This document shows positions 18,082-27,807 of a DNA stretch of 64,000 nt, piece after piece; within the stretch, counting starts at the first letter, position 1; each line of letters opens with the position of its first letter. Origin of the DNA: Limnobaculum allomyrinae (GTDB taxonomy: Bacteria > Pseudomonadota > Gammaproteobacteria > Enterobacterales > Enterobacteriaceae); the NCBI RefSeq assembly GCF_016649425.1, contig NZ_JADRCR010000001.1, forward strand, positions 186,001-250,000, written 5' to 3'. A model generated the notes under the pieces. That model did no database searches. It was given only the letters and a program-made list of their open reading frames with translations, and had not been told where the DNA came from. The translations under genes were made by a program, and so were the position numbers.

Positions 18082-18825
18082 ATGAAGCAACACGCTATAA
18101 ATAAAGTCGCTCTAATTACCGGAGCATCCCGGGGAATTGGTGCAGCCATCGCAGAACGATTAGCATCTGATGGATTTTCTGTCGTCATCAACTATGCCGG
18201 TAATCAAGTTATGGCGGATGAGTTAGTTCATCAACTGCAATTAGCGGGAGCGCAGGCTATCGCCATTCAGGCGGATATCAGTGATGCCAGCTCGGTTAAA
18301 CGCCTGTTTGATGAGGCAGAATCAGCCTTCGGTGGCATCGATATACTGGTTAATAATGCCGGCGTGATGGCGCTGGCAACCGTTGAAGAGATGAACGATG
18401 CTGATGTAGACCGGTTGCTGGATATTAATTTGAAAGGAACATTCTACACTTCGCGAGAAGCGGCAAAACGACTAAAACACGGCGGCAGAATTATCAATTT
18501 TTCTTCATCGGTAGTTGGTTTATTACAGCCAGGTTATAGCATGTATGCCGCCACGAAAGCAGGGGTTGAGGCATTAACCAGCGTAATGGCTAAAGAGATG
18601 CGAGGCCGTAATATTACGGTGAATAGCATTGCTCCGGGACCAACGGCGACCGAACTATTCTTGAATGGTAAATCCCCGGAGTTGGTTGAGAAATTAGCGC
18701 ATCTGGCACCGTTGGAACGTTTGGGGCAACCAGAAGATATAGCCTCAGCTGTATCATATTTAGCCGGGCCAGATGGGGCATGGGTTAATGGGCAGACGCT
18801 GAGAGTAAATGGCGGGATTATTTAA
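18082..18825 (+). CDS. Short-chain dehydrogenase/reductase
   Basis: 247 residues, a classical SDR: cofactor motif TGASRGIGAAIA near the N-terminus, an NNAG motif, a catalytic Ser (NFSSSVVG) and YxxxK (YAATK). It resembles FabG-like 3-oxoacyl-ACP reductases and SDRs annotated as glucose 1-dehydrogenases. The sequence reading FSVVINYAGNQ after the cofactor loop suggests NADP(H) preference. It stands alone, so the substrate is unknown. Confidence 0.88.
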   Translation: MKQHAINKVALITGASRGIGAAIAERLASDGFSVVINYAGNQVMADELVHQLQLAGAQAIAIQADISDASSVKRLFDEAESAFGGIDILVNNAGVMALATVEEMNDADVDRLLDINLKGTFYTSREAAKRLKHGGRIINFSSSVVGLLQPGYSMYAATKAGVEALTSVMAKEMRGRNITVNSIAPGPTATELFLNGKSPELVEKLAHLAPLERLGQPEDIASAVSYLAGPDGAWVNGQTLRVNGGII

Positions 18826-18841
18826 CTGTGGTAATGAACAT

Positions 18842-18870
18842 CACCAGTATCTTTTATCAGGATACTGGTG
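18842..18870. terminator. Hairpin between convergent SDR and setB genes
   Basis: Perfect 10-bp arms CACCAGTATC / GATACTGGTG with a 9-base loop, 16 bp after the SDR stop. A second small stem (ATCTC / GAGAT) follows. Likely bidirectional termination. Confidence 0.6.
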
Positions 18871-18897
18871 TATCTCGTCGGTGAGATAATCAGAAGA

Positions 18898-20076
18898 TTA
18901 CGCGACTTTAATCTTTAACAAACACAGTGTCGCTACCAGACACATAGCCGCAGCAATATAGAATACCGAGTGGAAACTCCATAACTCTGCAACGGTACCC
19001 GCCAGTGAACCTGCGACAATCCAGCCAACCCTAACGGTATTTGTAAACAAGGTTGTGGCGGCTCCGGCCTGACCCGGCATCAGATCCTGAAAATAGAGCA
19101 TACCAATACCCGCCAGAATACCAATAAAAATGGCATTCAATAGTTGCAGAACCAGCAATATCCAGGGCGAAGTAAAAAAGAATAGCCCGATATAGAACAG
19201 TAATCCGGCAACAATAGCGTAATGCATGAGTCTACGTTTACCCAATCGTTGGGCGTAGTAACCCGCTATCAGCATGACCGGAATCTCTAAACCGGCAGCG
19301 GTTCCCATCATTACCCCAGCCAGTTTCTCAGGCAGTTGTAGTTCGCTAATCAGATAGAGCGGCATATTAATGATATACATGCCGTTACAGGTCCACATCA
19401 GAGAACTAACAATAAATAGCAGCAGCACCGCCTGACGGTTCTGTCGAGGTGCCTGAATGGGAGTATTCGTTGTCTGTTTCACCTTGGGCATGGAAGGTAA
19501 GGCATACCAAACGACGACAGAGCATAGTACAAATGCGATAGCCGCAGAGAAATACATGGTTTTAAAACCAAATCCCAGAGCCAGTGCGAAAGCCAATGGT
19601 GGACCAATTACCCAAGCTAGCGATATCTGCGCCCGTAAAATGGAGCTAAACATCACCGCTTCACGGCCGGTTTTATCTGCATGTTCTCTGGCCAGAGCAA
19701 ATAACTGTGGTGTCGCCGTTGAGCCAAAAGTGGATAGCACCACACCAACCGTCAGCAGCAGAAAGTAATTGCGATTAAAAGCATACAATATGCAGCCTAA
19801 TGCGCCGAACAAACAACAGCGAATAATCAGCATTTTGCGATCGCCGGATTTATCCGAATAGCTGGCGATCATCTGACTGATAATAATGCCAATGATAGCG
19901 CTACCGGTATAAAACAGGCCGACCAGAACAGGGCGAGTTTGTACCTCTGTGGTTAAAAACAGACTCAGGGTTGGCGTCTGTAATGCACCGGCAATACCAG
20001 TTAAAAAGGCAATAAACAGAAAAGCCAGCGACGTGATATCCGTCATTTGTTTTAAAGAGGCAGGGAGAGATCGCAT
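18898..20076 (-). CDS. setB: Sugar efflux transporter SetB (MFS)
   Basis: 392 residues with twelve predicted membrane helices. It aligns throughout with E. coli SetB, including FLTGIAGALQTPTLSLFLT, ARPVLVG-like and ALAREHADKTGREAVMFSS motifs. Set proteins export lactose, glucose and related sugars or glycosides across the inner membrane by proton antiport. Single gene, convergent with the SDR gene. Confidence 0.9.
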   Translation of the reverse strand: MRSLPASLKQMTDITSLAFLFIAFLTGIAGALQTPTLSLFLTTEVQTRPVLVGLFYTGSAIIGIIISQMIASYSDKSGDRKMLIIRCCLFGALGCILYAFNRNYFLLLTVGVVLSTFGSTATPQLFALAREHADKTGREAVMFSSILRAQISLAWVIGPPLAFALALGFGFKTMYFSAAIAFVLCSVVVWYALPSMPKVKQTTNTPIQAPRQNRQAVLLLFIVSSLMWTCNGMYIINMPLYLISELQLPEKLAGVMMGTAAGLEIPVMLIAGYYAQRLGKRRLMHYAIVAGLLFYIGLFFFTSPWILLVLQLLNAIFIGILAGIGMLYFQDLMPGQAGAATTLFTNTVRVGWIVAGSLAGTVAELWSFHSVFYIAAAMCLVATLCLLKIKVA

Positions 20077-20220
20077 AAAGTGAATCGTTTCAAATAGTGA
20101 ACTGCGCGGATAATACGCCGTTTGAAATGAAATAAAAAGGCGTTTTAATTCTATAACTTAGTGATAACAAAAATATTAATCGTTAATAGCGACCAATTAA
20201 TCAGTTAATCAATAACCTGA

Positions 20221-20487
20221 GTTAATTATTTCATTACGGTTATTGATGGGTTTCAGTGTATTCCTAAATATAATCTATATGATGATGAAGTTAAAAAAAT
20301 CGATTCATTATCTAAAAGAGAATATGAGATATTTCAATATATCTCTCAGGGTATGAGTAATAAGGATATTGGTGATAAAATTAATATCAGTGTAAAAACA
20401 GTGAGTGTTCATCGATATAATATTATGTACAAATTAAACCTTAAGAACTCAATGGACTTGTATAAACTCTGTGGTCTGCCGGGATAA
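20221..20487 (+). pseudogene. Remnant of a LuxR/NarL-type response regulator
   Basis: After a TGA at 20218 the frame stays open for 88 codons but has no usable start before the helix-turn-helix. It encodes the end of a receiver-like region and a complete LuxR-type HTH (LSKREYEIFQYISQGMSNKD, then SVKTVSVHRYNIMYKLNLKN). The N-terminal receiver is missing. It is convergent with ilvN. In E. coli the NarL-type regulator gene uhpA also adjoins ilvN, but in the other orientation, so identity with uhpA is unproven. Confidence 0.65.
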
Positions 20488-20520
20488 TTATTATGCAACC
20501 GGAGTCAGGTTTAATATTCC

Positions 20521-20548
20521 TGTGAGGGTAATTTAAGTTACCCTCACA
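20521..20548 (-). terminator. Terminator hairpin after ilvN
   Basis: Perfect 11-bp inverted repeat TGTGAGGGTAA / TTACCCTCACA with a 6-base loop, 13 bp beyond the ilvN stop and 33 bp after the stop of the LuxR remnant. The T-tract is short. Confidence 0.65.
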
Positions 20549-20561
20549 GAAAAATGTGACT

Positions 20562-20855
20562 TTATTGTATAAAGTTTCTTAATTGATCAAAGACGCGTAG
20601 ATCTTCACTGTATTTGACCTGTTGTACGTCTTCCAGTTTTTCTACCTGACTGACCATCTGAGACAGGCGTTGATCTTTCTGCACTAATAGCCAGATACGG
20701 CTTTGTGCATCGCCTTTTAATGGCATACAGAGAATGCCTTCTACGTTAAATGCCCGGCGGGCAAACAGGCCACAAATATGTGACATAACGCCCGGGTGGT
20801 TGCGAACAATGAGCTCTAAGGCAATTTGATGTTGTTGAGACTGTTCTGTAGACAT
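20562..20855 (-). CDS. ilvN: Acetolactate synthase I small subunit IlvN
   Basis: 97 residues, a single ACT domain ([29 protein letters not shown]) as in E. coli IlvN. It is the regulatory subunit that binds valine and gives feedback inhibition of IlvB. It starts 2 bp after the ilvB stop, in the ivbL-ilvB-ilvN operon. Confidence 0.95.
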   Translation of the reverse strand: MSTEQSQQHQIALELIVRNHPGVMSHICGLFARRAFNVEGILCMPLKGDAQSRIWLLVQKDQRLSQMVSQVEKLEDVQQVKYSEDLRVFDQLRNFIQ

Positions 20856-20857
20856 AA

Positions 20858-22552
20858 TTAAGCTCCAACCATTTCGATGTTAGCGGCACCCGGTGGCACC
20901 ATCGGAAAAACTTTTTGGTTAATATCGATCAATGCGTGAATCAGGCAGGGGCCTGGGCGGCGAATAGCCTCTGCCAGTGCGCTTTCCGGATCTTGCTCCG
21001 CGTTCAGATCGCAGGTATCCATACCAAAGCCAGCGGCAATTTTAATAAAGTCAGTACGATAAGGGTAAGCCGCAGCAAAAATACGCTCTTGATAAAACAG
21101 CGTTTGCTGTTGGTGAACTAACCCCAGAGCCTGATTGTTCATTAGAATAATTTTCACATCCAGATTATGCTCAACCGCCGTTGCCATTTCCTGAATATTC
21201 ATCATCAGACTACCATCACCAGAGAAGCATAAAACCTTACGATTACGATCCGCCAGTGCAGCACCAATCGCAGCCGGTAAACCAAATCCCATGGTGCCTA
21301 AACCACCGGAGGTTAGCCATTGACGATGGCGACACAGGGGATAAGCCTGCGCAACCCACATTTGATGTTGGCCCACATCGGTAGTGATAACGGCTTCACA
21401 ATCTACTGCACGGGCGGCAGCCAGTACCAGTCCATAATGGCTTAATGGGTTATCCGCATCCGGCATCTGGATCGGATATTGTTGACGGAACTGATTAACG
21501 GTTTCAATCCATTCAGTATGAGGCTGCGCAGTAATTTGAGGTAATAACTGCTGCAAAACCTGGCCGACATCTGCATGAATGGCAATTTGTGGTTGGCGAA
21601 TTTTACTCAGTTCAGCACGGTCGATATCCACATGAATGATTTTTGCATTAGGGCAGAACTGTTCAGCTTTACCGATAGCGCGATCGTCAAAACGTGCGCC
21701 CATAACAATCAATAGGTCAGACTCTTGTAAAATCAGATTAGTGCTGCGATTGGCATGCATTCCCAACATACCTAAAGATAATGGATGCTCTGCGGGCAGG
21801 GTTCCCAGCGCCATTAAGGTCATGGTCGTTGGTAAATTAGCCCGTTCAGCCAGCTCTATTGCCAGTTTATGGGCATCCGCACAAATGATCCCGCCTCCCA
21901 GATACAACACCGGACGCTTAGCCTGATTAATCATTTCTGCGGCTTGTGTCACCAGAGCAGTATCAAACATTGGTGGCTGGTCGGGTACCGGAATAGGTGG
22001 CAACTCGCTCAGCTCGATAGTGGCAGTTTGAACGTCTTTAGGGATATCAATCCATACCGGGCCAGGACGACCCGATTCGGCAATACGAAATGCATCACAC
22101 ATAATCTTTGGCAGTTCACTGATATCCCGTACCAGATAGTTATGCTTAGTGATGGGAATCGAAATACCATAGGTATCGACTTCCTGAAAAGCATCGGTAC
22201 CGATCATGCTGGAAGCAACCTGACCGGTAATACAAACCAGTGGGACTGAATCCAATTTGGCATCAGCAATAGCGGTTACCAGATTAGTGGCACCAGGGCC
22301 GCTGGATGAGATACAAACGGCGGCTTTGCCGGTAGAACGAGCCATACCCTGAGCAATAAAGCCGGCGCCTTGTTCATGACGCGCCAGCACGTGATGAATA
22401 ATGGTACTTTGCCCCAATGCATCATACAGTGGTAATGCTGCGCCTCCAGGAATGCCTGCGACCGTCTTGATCCCTTGACGTTCCAGTAAATAAACAATTA
22501 ATTCAGCACCCGTAAAACGGGTTCGTTGATGTGGCATACCCGAAGTGGCCAT
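20858..22552 (-). CDS. ilvB: Acetolactate synthase I large subunit IlvB
   Basis: 564 residues, full length. It has the N-terminal ThDP pyrimidine domain with catalytic Glu ([16 protein letters not shown]), a central FAD-binding domain, and the C-terminal ThDP diphosphate motif ([29 protein letters not shown]). It condenses two pyruvates to acetolactate, or pyruvate with 2-ketobutyrate, in branched-chain amino acid synthesis. Expression is attenuated through the ivbL leader upstream. Confidence 0.95.
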   Translation of the reverse strand: MATSGMPHQRTRFTGAELIVYLLERQGIKTVAGIPGGAALPLYDALGQSTIIHHVLARHEQGAGFIAQGMARSTGKAAVCISSSGPGATNLVTAIADAKLDSVPLVCITGQVASSMIGTDAFQEVDTYGISIPITKHNYLVRDISELPKIMCDAFRIAESGRPGPVWIDIPKDVQTATIELSELPPIPVPDQPPMFDTALVTQAAEMINQAKRPVLYLGGGIICADAHKLAIELAERANLPTTMTLMALGTLPAEHPLSLGMLGMHANRSTNLILQESDLLIVMGARFDDRAIGKAEQFCPNAKIIHVDIDRAELSKIRQPQIAIHADVGQVLQQLLPQITAQPHTEWIETVNQFRQQYPIQMPDADNPLSHYGLVLAAARAVDCEAVITTDVGQHQMWVAQAYPLCRHRQWLTSGGLGTMGFGLPAAIGAALADRNRKVLCFSGDGSLMMNIQEMATAVEHNLDVKIILMNNQALGLVHQQQTLFYQERIFAAAYPYRTDFIKIAAGFGMDTCDLNAEQDPESALAEAIRRPGPCLIHALIDINQKVFPMVPPGAANIEMVGA

Positions 22553-22605
22553 AATTTTTTCCTTTACGTTAGGCCGGGCATTCGGGGCAGGGAGTCTATA
22601 AAGCA

Positions 22606-22638
22606 GAAACCCCGCCCGGTTTGCGCCGGCGGGGTTTC
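22606..22638 (-). terminator. ilvB attenuator hairpin
   Basis: Arms GAAACCCCGCC / GGCGGGGTTTC form an 11-bp GC-rich stem between the ivbL stop and ilvB, followed on the minus strand by a T-rich tail (TGCTTTATAG). It is placed as expected for the attenuator controlled by translation of the Val-rich leader. Confidence 0.8.
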
Positions 22639-22664
22639 GAAATCGTTACGTTGATTAGGACCCG

Positions 22665-22760
22665 TTACGGCGCACTGCCGACGACCACCACCACACGCAC
22701 GACGACCACCGCGGCAGGTTGCGCGGTAAGGAGGAGAGTCGAAGTGAATTGAGATGGCAT
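22665..22760 (-). CDS. ivbL: ilvB operon leader peptide IvbL
   Basis: 31 codons plus stop. The peptide begins MPSQFTSTLLL and contains the regulatory run AAVVVVRVVVVVG before SAP and the stop, nearly the same ending as E. coli IvbL. Charged Val-tRNA supply sets ribosome position on these codons and so the folding of the attenuator just downstream. It is too short for ordinary gene calling. Confidence 0.93.
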   Translation of the reverse strand: MPSQFTSTLLLTAQPAAVVVVRVVVVVGSAP

Positions 22761-23104
22761 CACAGGGTTTACCTTTTCAATATATAAAATGTCAGTACCG
22801 TTAATAAAAGCACAGTGAAGAAACATGCACAACCCGGTTTGATTAATTTTTTTATTTAGTCATAAAAAGTGAGAGGTTTATCACTGTATGGCCGGAAATA
22901 CCGATGGTGCTCTGTGAATGCGCTATGGGTTACATTCAGATATTAATGATGCTTATTTTAAAGCATTTCCTGACAAGCTCATTTTTCATACAAATTAATT
23001 TCATCTATCGATAGTTCAATAAGTTAACCAGATCACAACAGATTGTCATTTCTCCGATATAATTAAAGAGATGATCCAGGTATACAAAAATAGGAGCGTG
23101 CAAC

Positions 23105-23533
23105 ATGTACAAATCTATTTTAGTACCCGTAGATATCATGGAAGACGAATTAACCCGCAAAGCATTGGAATATGCGGTGTATTTGGCGAAACAGTCAGAT
23201 GCTAAAATCCGGCTGCTTCATGTATTCCCCATGTCAACAACCATCATCAATTCCTACGAGTTAGGCTATATGGAGCTGCAAGATAAAGCAGCGGTTAAGG
23301 CCCAAAAAAAGCTGGAAGAAATTGCAGCCACTATCGACTTGCCTAAAGATCGCGTCTCTTATTCAATGAGCTTTGGCTCTGTCAGAGACGAGATTGTCGA
23401 AGTTACAGGGCAGATCGGTGCGGATTTAATTGTTATCGGCTCTAAACGACCTAATATAAAAACGCACTTATTAGGATCTAATGCTTCCAGCATTGTTCGC
23501 TATGCCACTACATCGGTGCTTATCGTTAGGTAA
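23105..23533 (+). CDS. Universal stress protein, UspG/UspF-like
   Basis: 142 residues, a single Usp domain with the ATP-binding signature at the C-terminus (VIGSKRPNIKTHLLGSNASSIVRYA). The start MYKSILVPVD and FGSVRDE resemble UspG most closely. Usp proteins are cytoplasmic and linked to survival, adhesion and motility under stress. The ribosome site is TAGGAG. A hairpin follows the gene. Confidence 0.88.
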   Translation: MYKSILVPVDIMEDELTRKALEYAVYLAKQSDAKIRLLHVFPMSTTIINSYELGYMELQDKAAVKAQKKLEEIAATIDLPKDRVSYSMSFGSVRDEIVEVTGQIGADLIVIGSKRPNIKTHLLGSNASSIVRYATTSVLIVR

Positions 23534-23548
23534 GGCCGTTCACATCCT

Positions 23549-23578
23549 GTGATGAGCTGTCGGATGATGGCTCATCAC
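23549..23578 (+). terminator. Terminator-like hairpin after usp gene
   Basis: Arms GTGATGAGC / GCTCATCAC (9 bp) with a 12-base loop, 15 bp after the stop, followed by CTATATTTTG. Confidence 0.55.
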
Positions 23579-24014
23579 CTATATTTTGTTGAATTGTTGA
23601 TAAATCAGCTGTTGAGAATATTTCGACCCTAATGGCATCGTGCATATATTGATGATGTGCCCGGTCGGAAAATAATCAGTACTTGGCATTGGAGTATATC
23701 GAGCCTGTCGGACTACGGGGCGTTATGAGATAACTTATGGTATTTCACCCTGCGAGCCAGCGCTAACGTTGTTCAAACATGCTTTGTTTATCTGACCGCT
23801 AAAGCGGTTACGACCGCCACACCAGTCTCTCCCAATGATGGCTATATCGTTAGCCTAAGGTATAAAAACTAAAGCATCAGGTTCTTTTATCATTTTGATT
23901 AGATTCATGTTGTTACTTTTCTCGCTGATCTCTGCTGTTTTGGTAATTATCAAATATTGATGACTGTATATTTATACAGTATTTTAATGGTAAATGATAA
24001 CGCCGGAGAGCAAC
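23579..24014. other. Intergenic region with several inverted repeats, no gene seen
   Basis: 436 bp with no convincing reading frame. It holds a perfect small hairpin ACCGCT-AA-AGCGGT at 23795-23808, GTTAT-GAG-ATAAC near 23732, and GGCTA/TAGCC near 23842. An AT-rich promoter-like segment then precedes the radical SAM gene. The density of short stems suggests a structured leader or small RNA, but I cannot match it to a known class. Confidence 0.4.
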
Positions 24015-25277
24015 ATGAAAGAGAGTGTACTTCACAAGCTGACCATTTTGGCGGAGTCAGCGAAATATGATGTCTCCTGTTCGTCCAGTGGAACCACGCG
24101 ACGTAACAAAGCGGGAATGACAGGTAGTACCAGCGGTTGGGGAATTTGCCACAGTTTTACTGAAGATGGCCGTTGCGTCTCATTGCTTAAAATATTGCTG
24201 ACTAACTTTTGCCTGTTTGATTGTGCTTACTGTGTTAACCGCCGCAGTAACGATATTGAGCGGGTAGCATTTACGCCCGGTGAACTGGCAGAACTAACGA
24301 TTGAATTCTATCGACGTAACTATATTGAAGGGTTGTTTCTGAGTTCTGGTGTGATAAAAAGTCCGGATCATACTATGGAGAAAATGTTGCGGGTGGTGAA
24401 GGATTTACGTACGGTTCACCACTTTAATGGCTATATCCATATGAAAACGATTCCGGGAGCAAGTCAGGAACTGGTTCATCAGGCAGGGTTGTATGCCGAC
24501 CGTCTGAGTGTGAATCTTGAGATCCCTCTGGAACAGGATCTGAAATTACTGGCGCCAGAAAAAGATCACCAGAGCGTATATAAGCCGATGCACTATATTC
24601 AACAGGGTATGGTGCAAAGTCTGGAGGATCGACGTAAATTCCGTTCAGCGCCACGATTTGCACCGGCAGGGCAAAGTACTCAAATCATTGTAGGTGCAGC
24701 TAAAGATAATGATAAAGATATTCTGCATCTTTCATCTGCGTTGTATCAGCGTCAAAGCATGAAGCGCGTCTATTACTCCGGATATATCCCGGTGAATACC
24801 TATGACAAACGTTTACCGGTAGTGAAAGATCCTTGCCTGAAACGGGAAAATCGACTGTATCAGGCGGATTGGTTAATGCGTTTCTATCAGTTTAACGCCA
24901 GTGAAATTCTGGATGACCAAAGCCCTTATCTTGATTTGGATATGGATCCTAAATTGGCCTGGGCAATTCGCCATCCGGAACGATTTCCGGTAGATGTGAA
25001 TACAGCAGATTACGCCACAATCTTACGCATACCCGGTGTAGGCGTTAAGTCGGCAAAAATGATTATGGTGGCCCGAAAACATGGGCGATTGAATCTGAAT
25101 GGATTAAAGAAAATTGGCGTAGTGTTAAAACGAGCACAGTATTTTATTACCAATAATGAGCTACCACATTACACCATTCATGAAGCGACACCAGAATATG
25201 TCAAAAGCGTTTTGCGAGATACGCCATCACTGCCATCACCTGCACAACAACAACTCTCATTCGGTTTTGCCGATTAG
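24015..25277 (+). CDS. Radical SAM protein, putative DNA modification/repair (TIGR03916 type)
   Basis: 420 residues from the ATG at 24015, preceded by GGAGAG; a start 21 bp upstream lacks a ribosome site. It has the radical SAM cluster motif CLFDCAYC (CX3CX2C) near residue 70 and a C-terminal helix-hairpin-helix (ILRIPGVGVKSAKMIMVARK) of the sort that binds DNA. Family members are paired with, or fused near, uracil-DNA-glycosylase-like proteins and are thought to act on DNA. It is followed 6 bp later by its usual partner, a DUF4130 protein. The reaction is not known. Confidence 0.88.
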   Translation: MKESVLHKLTILAESAKYDVSCSSSGTTRRNKAGMTGSTSGWGICHSFTEDGRCVSLLKILLTNFCLFDCAYCVNRRSNDIERVAFTPGELAELTIEFYRRNYIEGLFLSSGVIKSPDHTMEKMLRVVKDLRTVHHFNGYIHMKTIPGASQELVHQAGLYADRLSVNLEIPLEQDLKLLAPEKDHQSVYKPMHYIQQGMVQSLEDRRKFRSAPRFAPAGQSTQIIVGAAKDNDKDILHLSSALYQRQSMKRVYYSGYIPVNTYDKRLPVVKDPCLKRENRLYQADWLMRFYQFNASEILDDQSPYLDLDMDPKLAWAIRHPERFPVDVNTADYATILRIPGVGVKSAKMIMVARKHGRLNLNGLKKIGVVLKRAQYFITNNELPHYTIHEATPEYVKSVLRDTPSLPSPAQQQLSFGFAD

Positions 25278-25283
25278 GGGAAC

Positions 25284-26051
25284 ATGATGTCTATTTTTTA
25301 TTATGACAAAACGTTCGATGGCCTGTTAAGTGTGGTATTTGACGCTTACAAGATTAAGCATTTTCCCCAAACGCTCCTGACAGAAGGCGATATTGAGCCG
25401 ATGTTTATGGAGAGAGTCCACACTACGGTCACCGATGCGAATAAATCCGATCGTGTATGGGCGGCATTACGTAAGAAATTATCGAAGCAGGCGTTGAACC
25501 ACATTCACCACGTATGGCAGTCAGAACTGCCAGAAGCCGACCATTTGATATTTCGTTATATCTGTAAAGTGATAGATTCACCCCATTCGGTAGAAACACA
25601 CTTTGCTGATGAAGATGTGATGGCTATGCTAAAACTGGCCAAAAAAGTGAGTAAAGATACGATGTATTTGATCGAGTTTGTGCGCTTTCAGAAAACGAAA
25701 GAGAATATTTTCTTTGCTCCGGTGGCTCCGGATTACAACACATTGCCATTAGCGCTTCGTCACTTTATTGATCGTTTTGCCGATCAACATTGGGCACTGT
25801 ATGACATTCGGCGTGGATATGGTTTTTATTATAATTTGCAACGAGTTGAAGAAATCATCTTGCCAGATGAAAATACTTTGATTGACGGAAAAATTAATCC
25901 AACGCTATTAGCGGAAGATGAACAGCAATTCCAGACGTTGTGGCGAAACTATTTTAAAGCAATAACGATTACTGAAAGAATCAATAAGCGACAGCAACGC
26001 CAACATATGCCTGCACGCTTTTGGCATTTACTACCGGAAATGCAAAATTAA
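25284..26051 (+). CDS. DUF4130 protein, partner of the radical SAM enzyme (TIGR03915 type)
   Basis: 255 residues starting MMSIFYYDKTFDGLLSVVFDAY, the characteristic opening of the family, with HFADEDVMAMLKLAKKVSKD in the middle and FIDRFADQHWALYDIRRGYG toward the C-terminus. In many bacteria this domain is fused to a uracil-DNA-glycosylase-like domain; here it stands alone at the usual short length. It is spaced 6 bp from the radical SAM gene. A role in DNA metabolism is inferred from the family context. Confidence 0.87.
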   Translation: MMSIFYYDKTFDGLLSVVFDAYKIKHFPQTLLTEGDIEPMFMERVHTTVTDANKSDRVWAALRKKLSKQALNHIHHVWQSELPEADHLIFRYICKVIDSPHSVETHFADEDVMAMLKLAKKVSKDTMYLIEFVRFQKTKENIFFAPVAPDYNTLPLALRHFIDRFADQHWALYDIRRGYGFYYNLQRVEEIILPDENTLIDGKINPTLLAEDEQQFQTLWRNYFKAITITERINKRQQRQHMPARFWHLLPEMQN

Positions 26052-26098
26052 CGCTATGGTATAACCCTGCAAATAGATGAGTTGTCAGGTGGGCAATT

Positions 26099-26941
26099 TT
26101 GAATATAGGGTTTATTGGCGCCGGAAAAGTCGGCTTTACCTTGGGCAAATATTTTGCCAGTAGGGGCATTAATGTTGTTGGCTACTATAGTCGTAACCCG
26201 CAAGATGCCCGGGATGCGGCGAAGTTTACCGGTAGTCAGTTTTTCAGTCAGATCTCCTCTTTACTTCAGGTTTGCGACACACTGTTTTTAACCGTACCGG
26301 ATACGGTTATCACAACACTTTGGCAAGAACTGAAGCCGTATCCCATAGCAGGAAAAAACATCTGTCATTGTAGTGGAGCACTCTCATCATCAGTCTTTGA
26401 TGGTATTGAGCAATATAACGCCTACGGATATTCCATCCATCCCATTTATGCCATTCATGATAAGTTTCACTCTGTTGAATCTTTACCTGAGGTTTATTTT
26501 ACCGTTGAAGGTAGCCAAACTAATTTGATAGAAATAACCACGCTTATTGAGTCGCTGGGTAATTCAGTAAGAACTATGAGTGCCGAAAACAAAGCGTTGT
26601 ATCACGCAGCTTCTGTTATGGTTAGCAATTTAGTGATTGGTTTGACTAAAATGAGTTCCGATATTTTTCAGCAATGTGGCTTTGATCGGACATTTTCTGA
26701 TAAAGCCTGGAATGCGTTATTTCTTGGTAACGCTGAAAATATTTGCTCATCCGGCATGGTCAACGCATTAACAGGGCCTCTGGAAAGAGGTGATGTAACC
26801 ACTATTCGCCAACACCTTAAGGCGTTGGGTGAGCAGGAACGTGATATTTATCTTGGTTTATCTCGGGTTTTATTGAAGGTAGCCAAACAAAAGAATCCGG
26901 ACAGGGATTACTCATTAATTGAAGCGGAGTTAAAACAGTGA
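26099..26941 (+). CDS. NAD(P)-binding DUF2520 protein, probable PanG-type ketopantoate reductase
   Basis: 280 residues starting at a TTG behind AGGTGGG. The N-terminal Rossmann fold has GFIGAGKVG, and a DUF2520 helical domain follows ([19 protein letters not shown]). It is the first gene of panB-panC-panD, overlapping panB by GTGA. DUF2520 proteins in this position act as the alternative ketopantoate reductase PanG described in Francisella, replacing PanE. That would complete a four-step route from ketoisovalerate and aspartate to pantothenate. Function is inferred from fold and operon. Confidence 0.75.
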   Translation: MNIGFIGAGKVGFTLGKYFASRGINVVGYYSRNPQDARDAAKFTGSQFFSQISSLLQVCDTLFLTVPDTVITTLWQELKPYPIAGKNICHCSGALSSSVFDGIEQYNAYGYSIHPIYAIHDKFHSVESLPEVYFTVEGSQTNLIEITTLIESLGNSVRTMSAENKALYHAASVMVSNLVIGLTKMSSDIFQQCGFDRTFSDKAWNALFLGNAENICSSGMVNALTGPLERGDVTTIRQHLKALGEQERDIYLGLSRVLLKVAKQKNPDRDYSLIEAELKQ

Positions 26942-27783
26942 AAAATACCGTTGTGACCTTACAACAGCAAAAACTCAGTCGCGACAAAATCACCATGTTA
27001 ACCGCCTATGATTTCTCAACCGCTAAACTGATGGATGATTCGGGTATTAATGCCCTGTTAGTGGGGGATTCTCTGGGTATGGTTATGCTGGGCTATGAAG
27101 ATACACTGTCAGTGACGATGGAAGATATGATCCATCACAGCAAAGCAGTTGCCCGAGCGGCTAAACGCGCGTTAGTGGTAACCGATATGCCATTTATGTC
27201 CTATCAAATCTCTGTACAGGATGCGTTGTATAACGCAGGCAGACTGGTAAAAGAGGGGCATGCTCAGTCGGTTAAACTGGAAGGGGGCGAGGAGATTTGC
27301 CCACAAATTAAAGCCATTACTCAAGCAGCTATTCCAGTGATGGGGCATTTAGGATTAACGCCACAATCGGTTAATGCTTTTGGTGGATTTAAAGTGCAGG
27401 GACGTGATGAAGAAGCTGCACGCAGAATTATCAATTCAGCGCTGGCCGTGGAACAAGCAGGGGCATTTGCGGTGGTACTGGAGTGTGTTCCGGCAACGCT
27501 GGCTACATTGATTTCAGAATGCCTGACAATACCAACCATTGGAATTGGTGCCGGAGCCGGATGCGATGGACAGGTGCTGGTTTATCAGGATATGTTGGGA
27601 TTATATGGTGGAATTGCGCCGAAATTTGCCAAACAGTTCAATAATGTTGGTGAGCAAATGAAAGCCGGTTTTGACAGTTATATTCGCGAAATCAAGTCAG
27701 GAAGTTTTCCGGCAGAAGAGCATATTTTCCGTATCGATGATGCAATTATGGCAAAACTTCAGCGTGAGTTTTCCCGCACATAA
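26938..27783 (+). CDS. panB: 3-methyl-2-oxobutanoate hydroxymethyltransferase PanB
   Basis: 281 residues with a TIM-barrel. Visible are the metal/substrate motif [23 protein letters not shown] in the middle, the catalytic Glu region VLECVPA and [21 protein letters not shown]. It transfers a hydroxymethyl group from methylene-THF to ketoisovalerate, giving ketopantoate. It starts with GTG overlapping the PanG-like gene stop. It is a little longer than the E. coli enzyme (264). Confidence 0.95.
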   Translation: MKNTVVTLQQQKLSRDKITMLTAYDFSTAKLMDDSGINALLVGDSLGMVMLGYEDTLSVTMEDMIHHSKAVARAAKRALVVTDMPFMSYQISVQDALYNAGRLVKEGHAQSVKLEGGEEICPQIKAITQAAIPVMGHLGLTPQSVNAFGGFKVQGRDEEAARRIINSALAVEQAGAFAVVLECVPATLATLISECLTIPTIGIGAGAGCDGQVLVYQDMLGLYGGIAPKFAKQFNNVGEQMKAGFDSYIREIKSGSFPAEEHIFRIDDAIMAKLQREFSRT

Positions 27784-27807
27784 CGTATATCAACAGGAGA
27801 AACAACG

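Noticed and set aside
22860-22890. CRP-like GTGA...TCAC pair in the ilvB/usp intergenic region
   Set aside because: The spacing between half-sites is 8 bp instead of 6, so it does not fit a CRP site.
23680-23860. Minus-strand motifs resembling FMN or cobalamin riboswitch pieces
   Set aside because: The pieces are in the wrong order and the other conserved segments are absent; there is also no minus-strand gene downstream. Kept only as a region of unknown structure.
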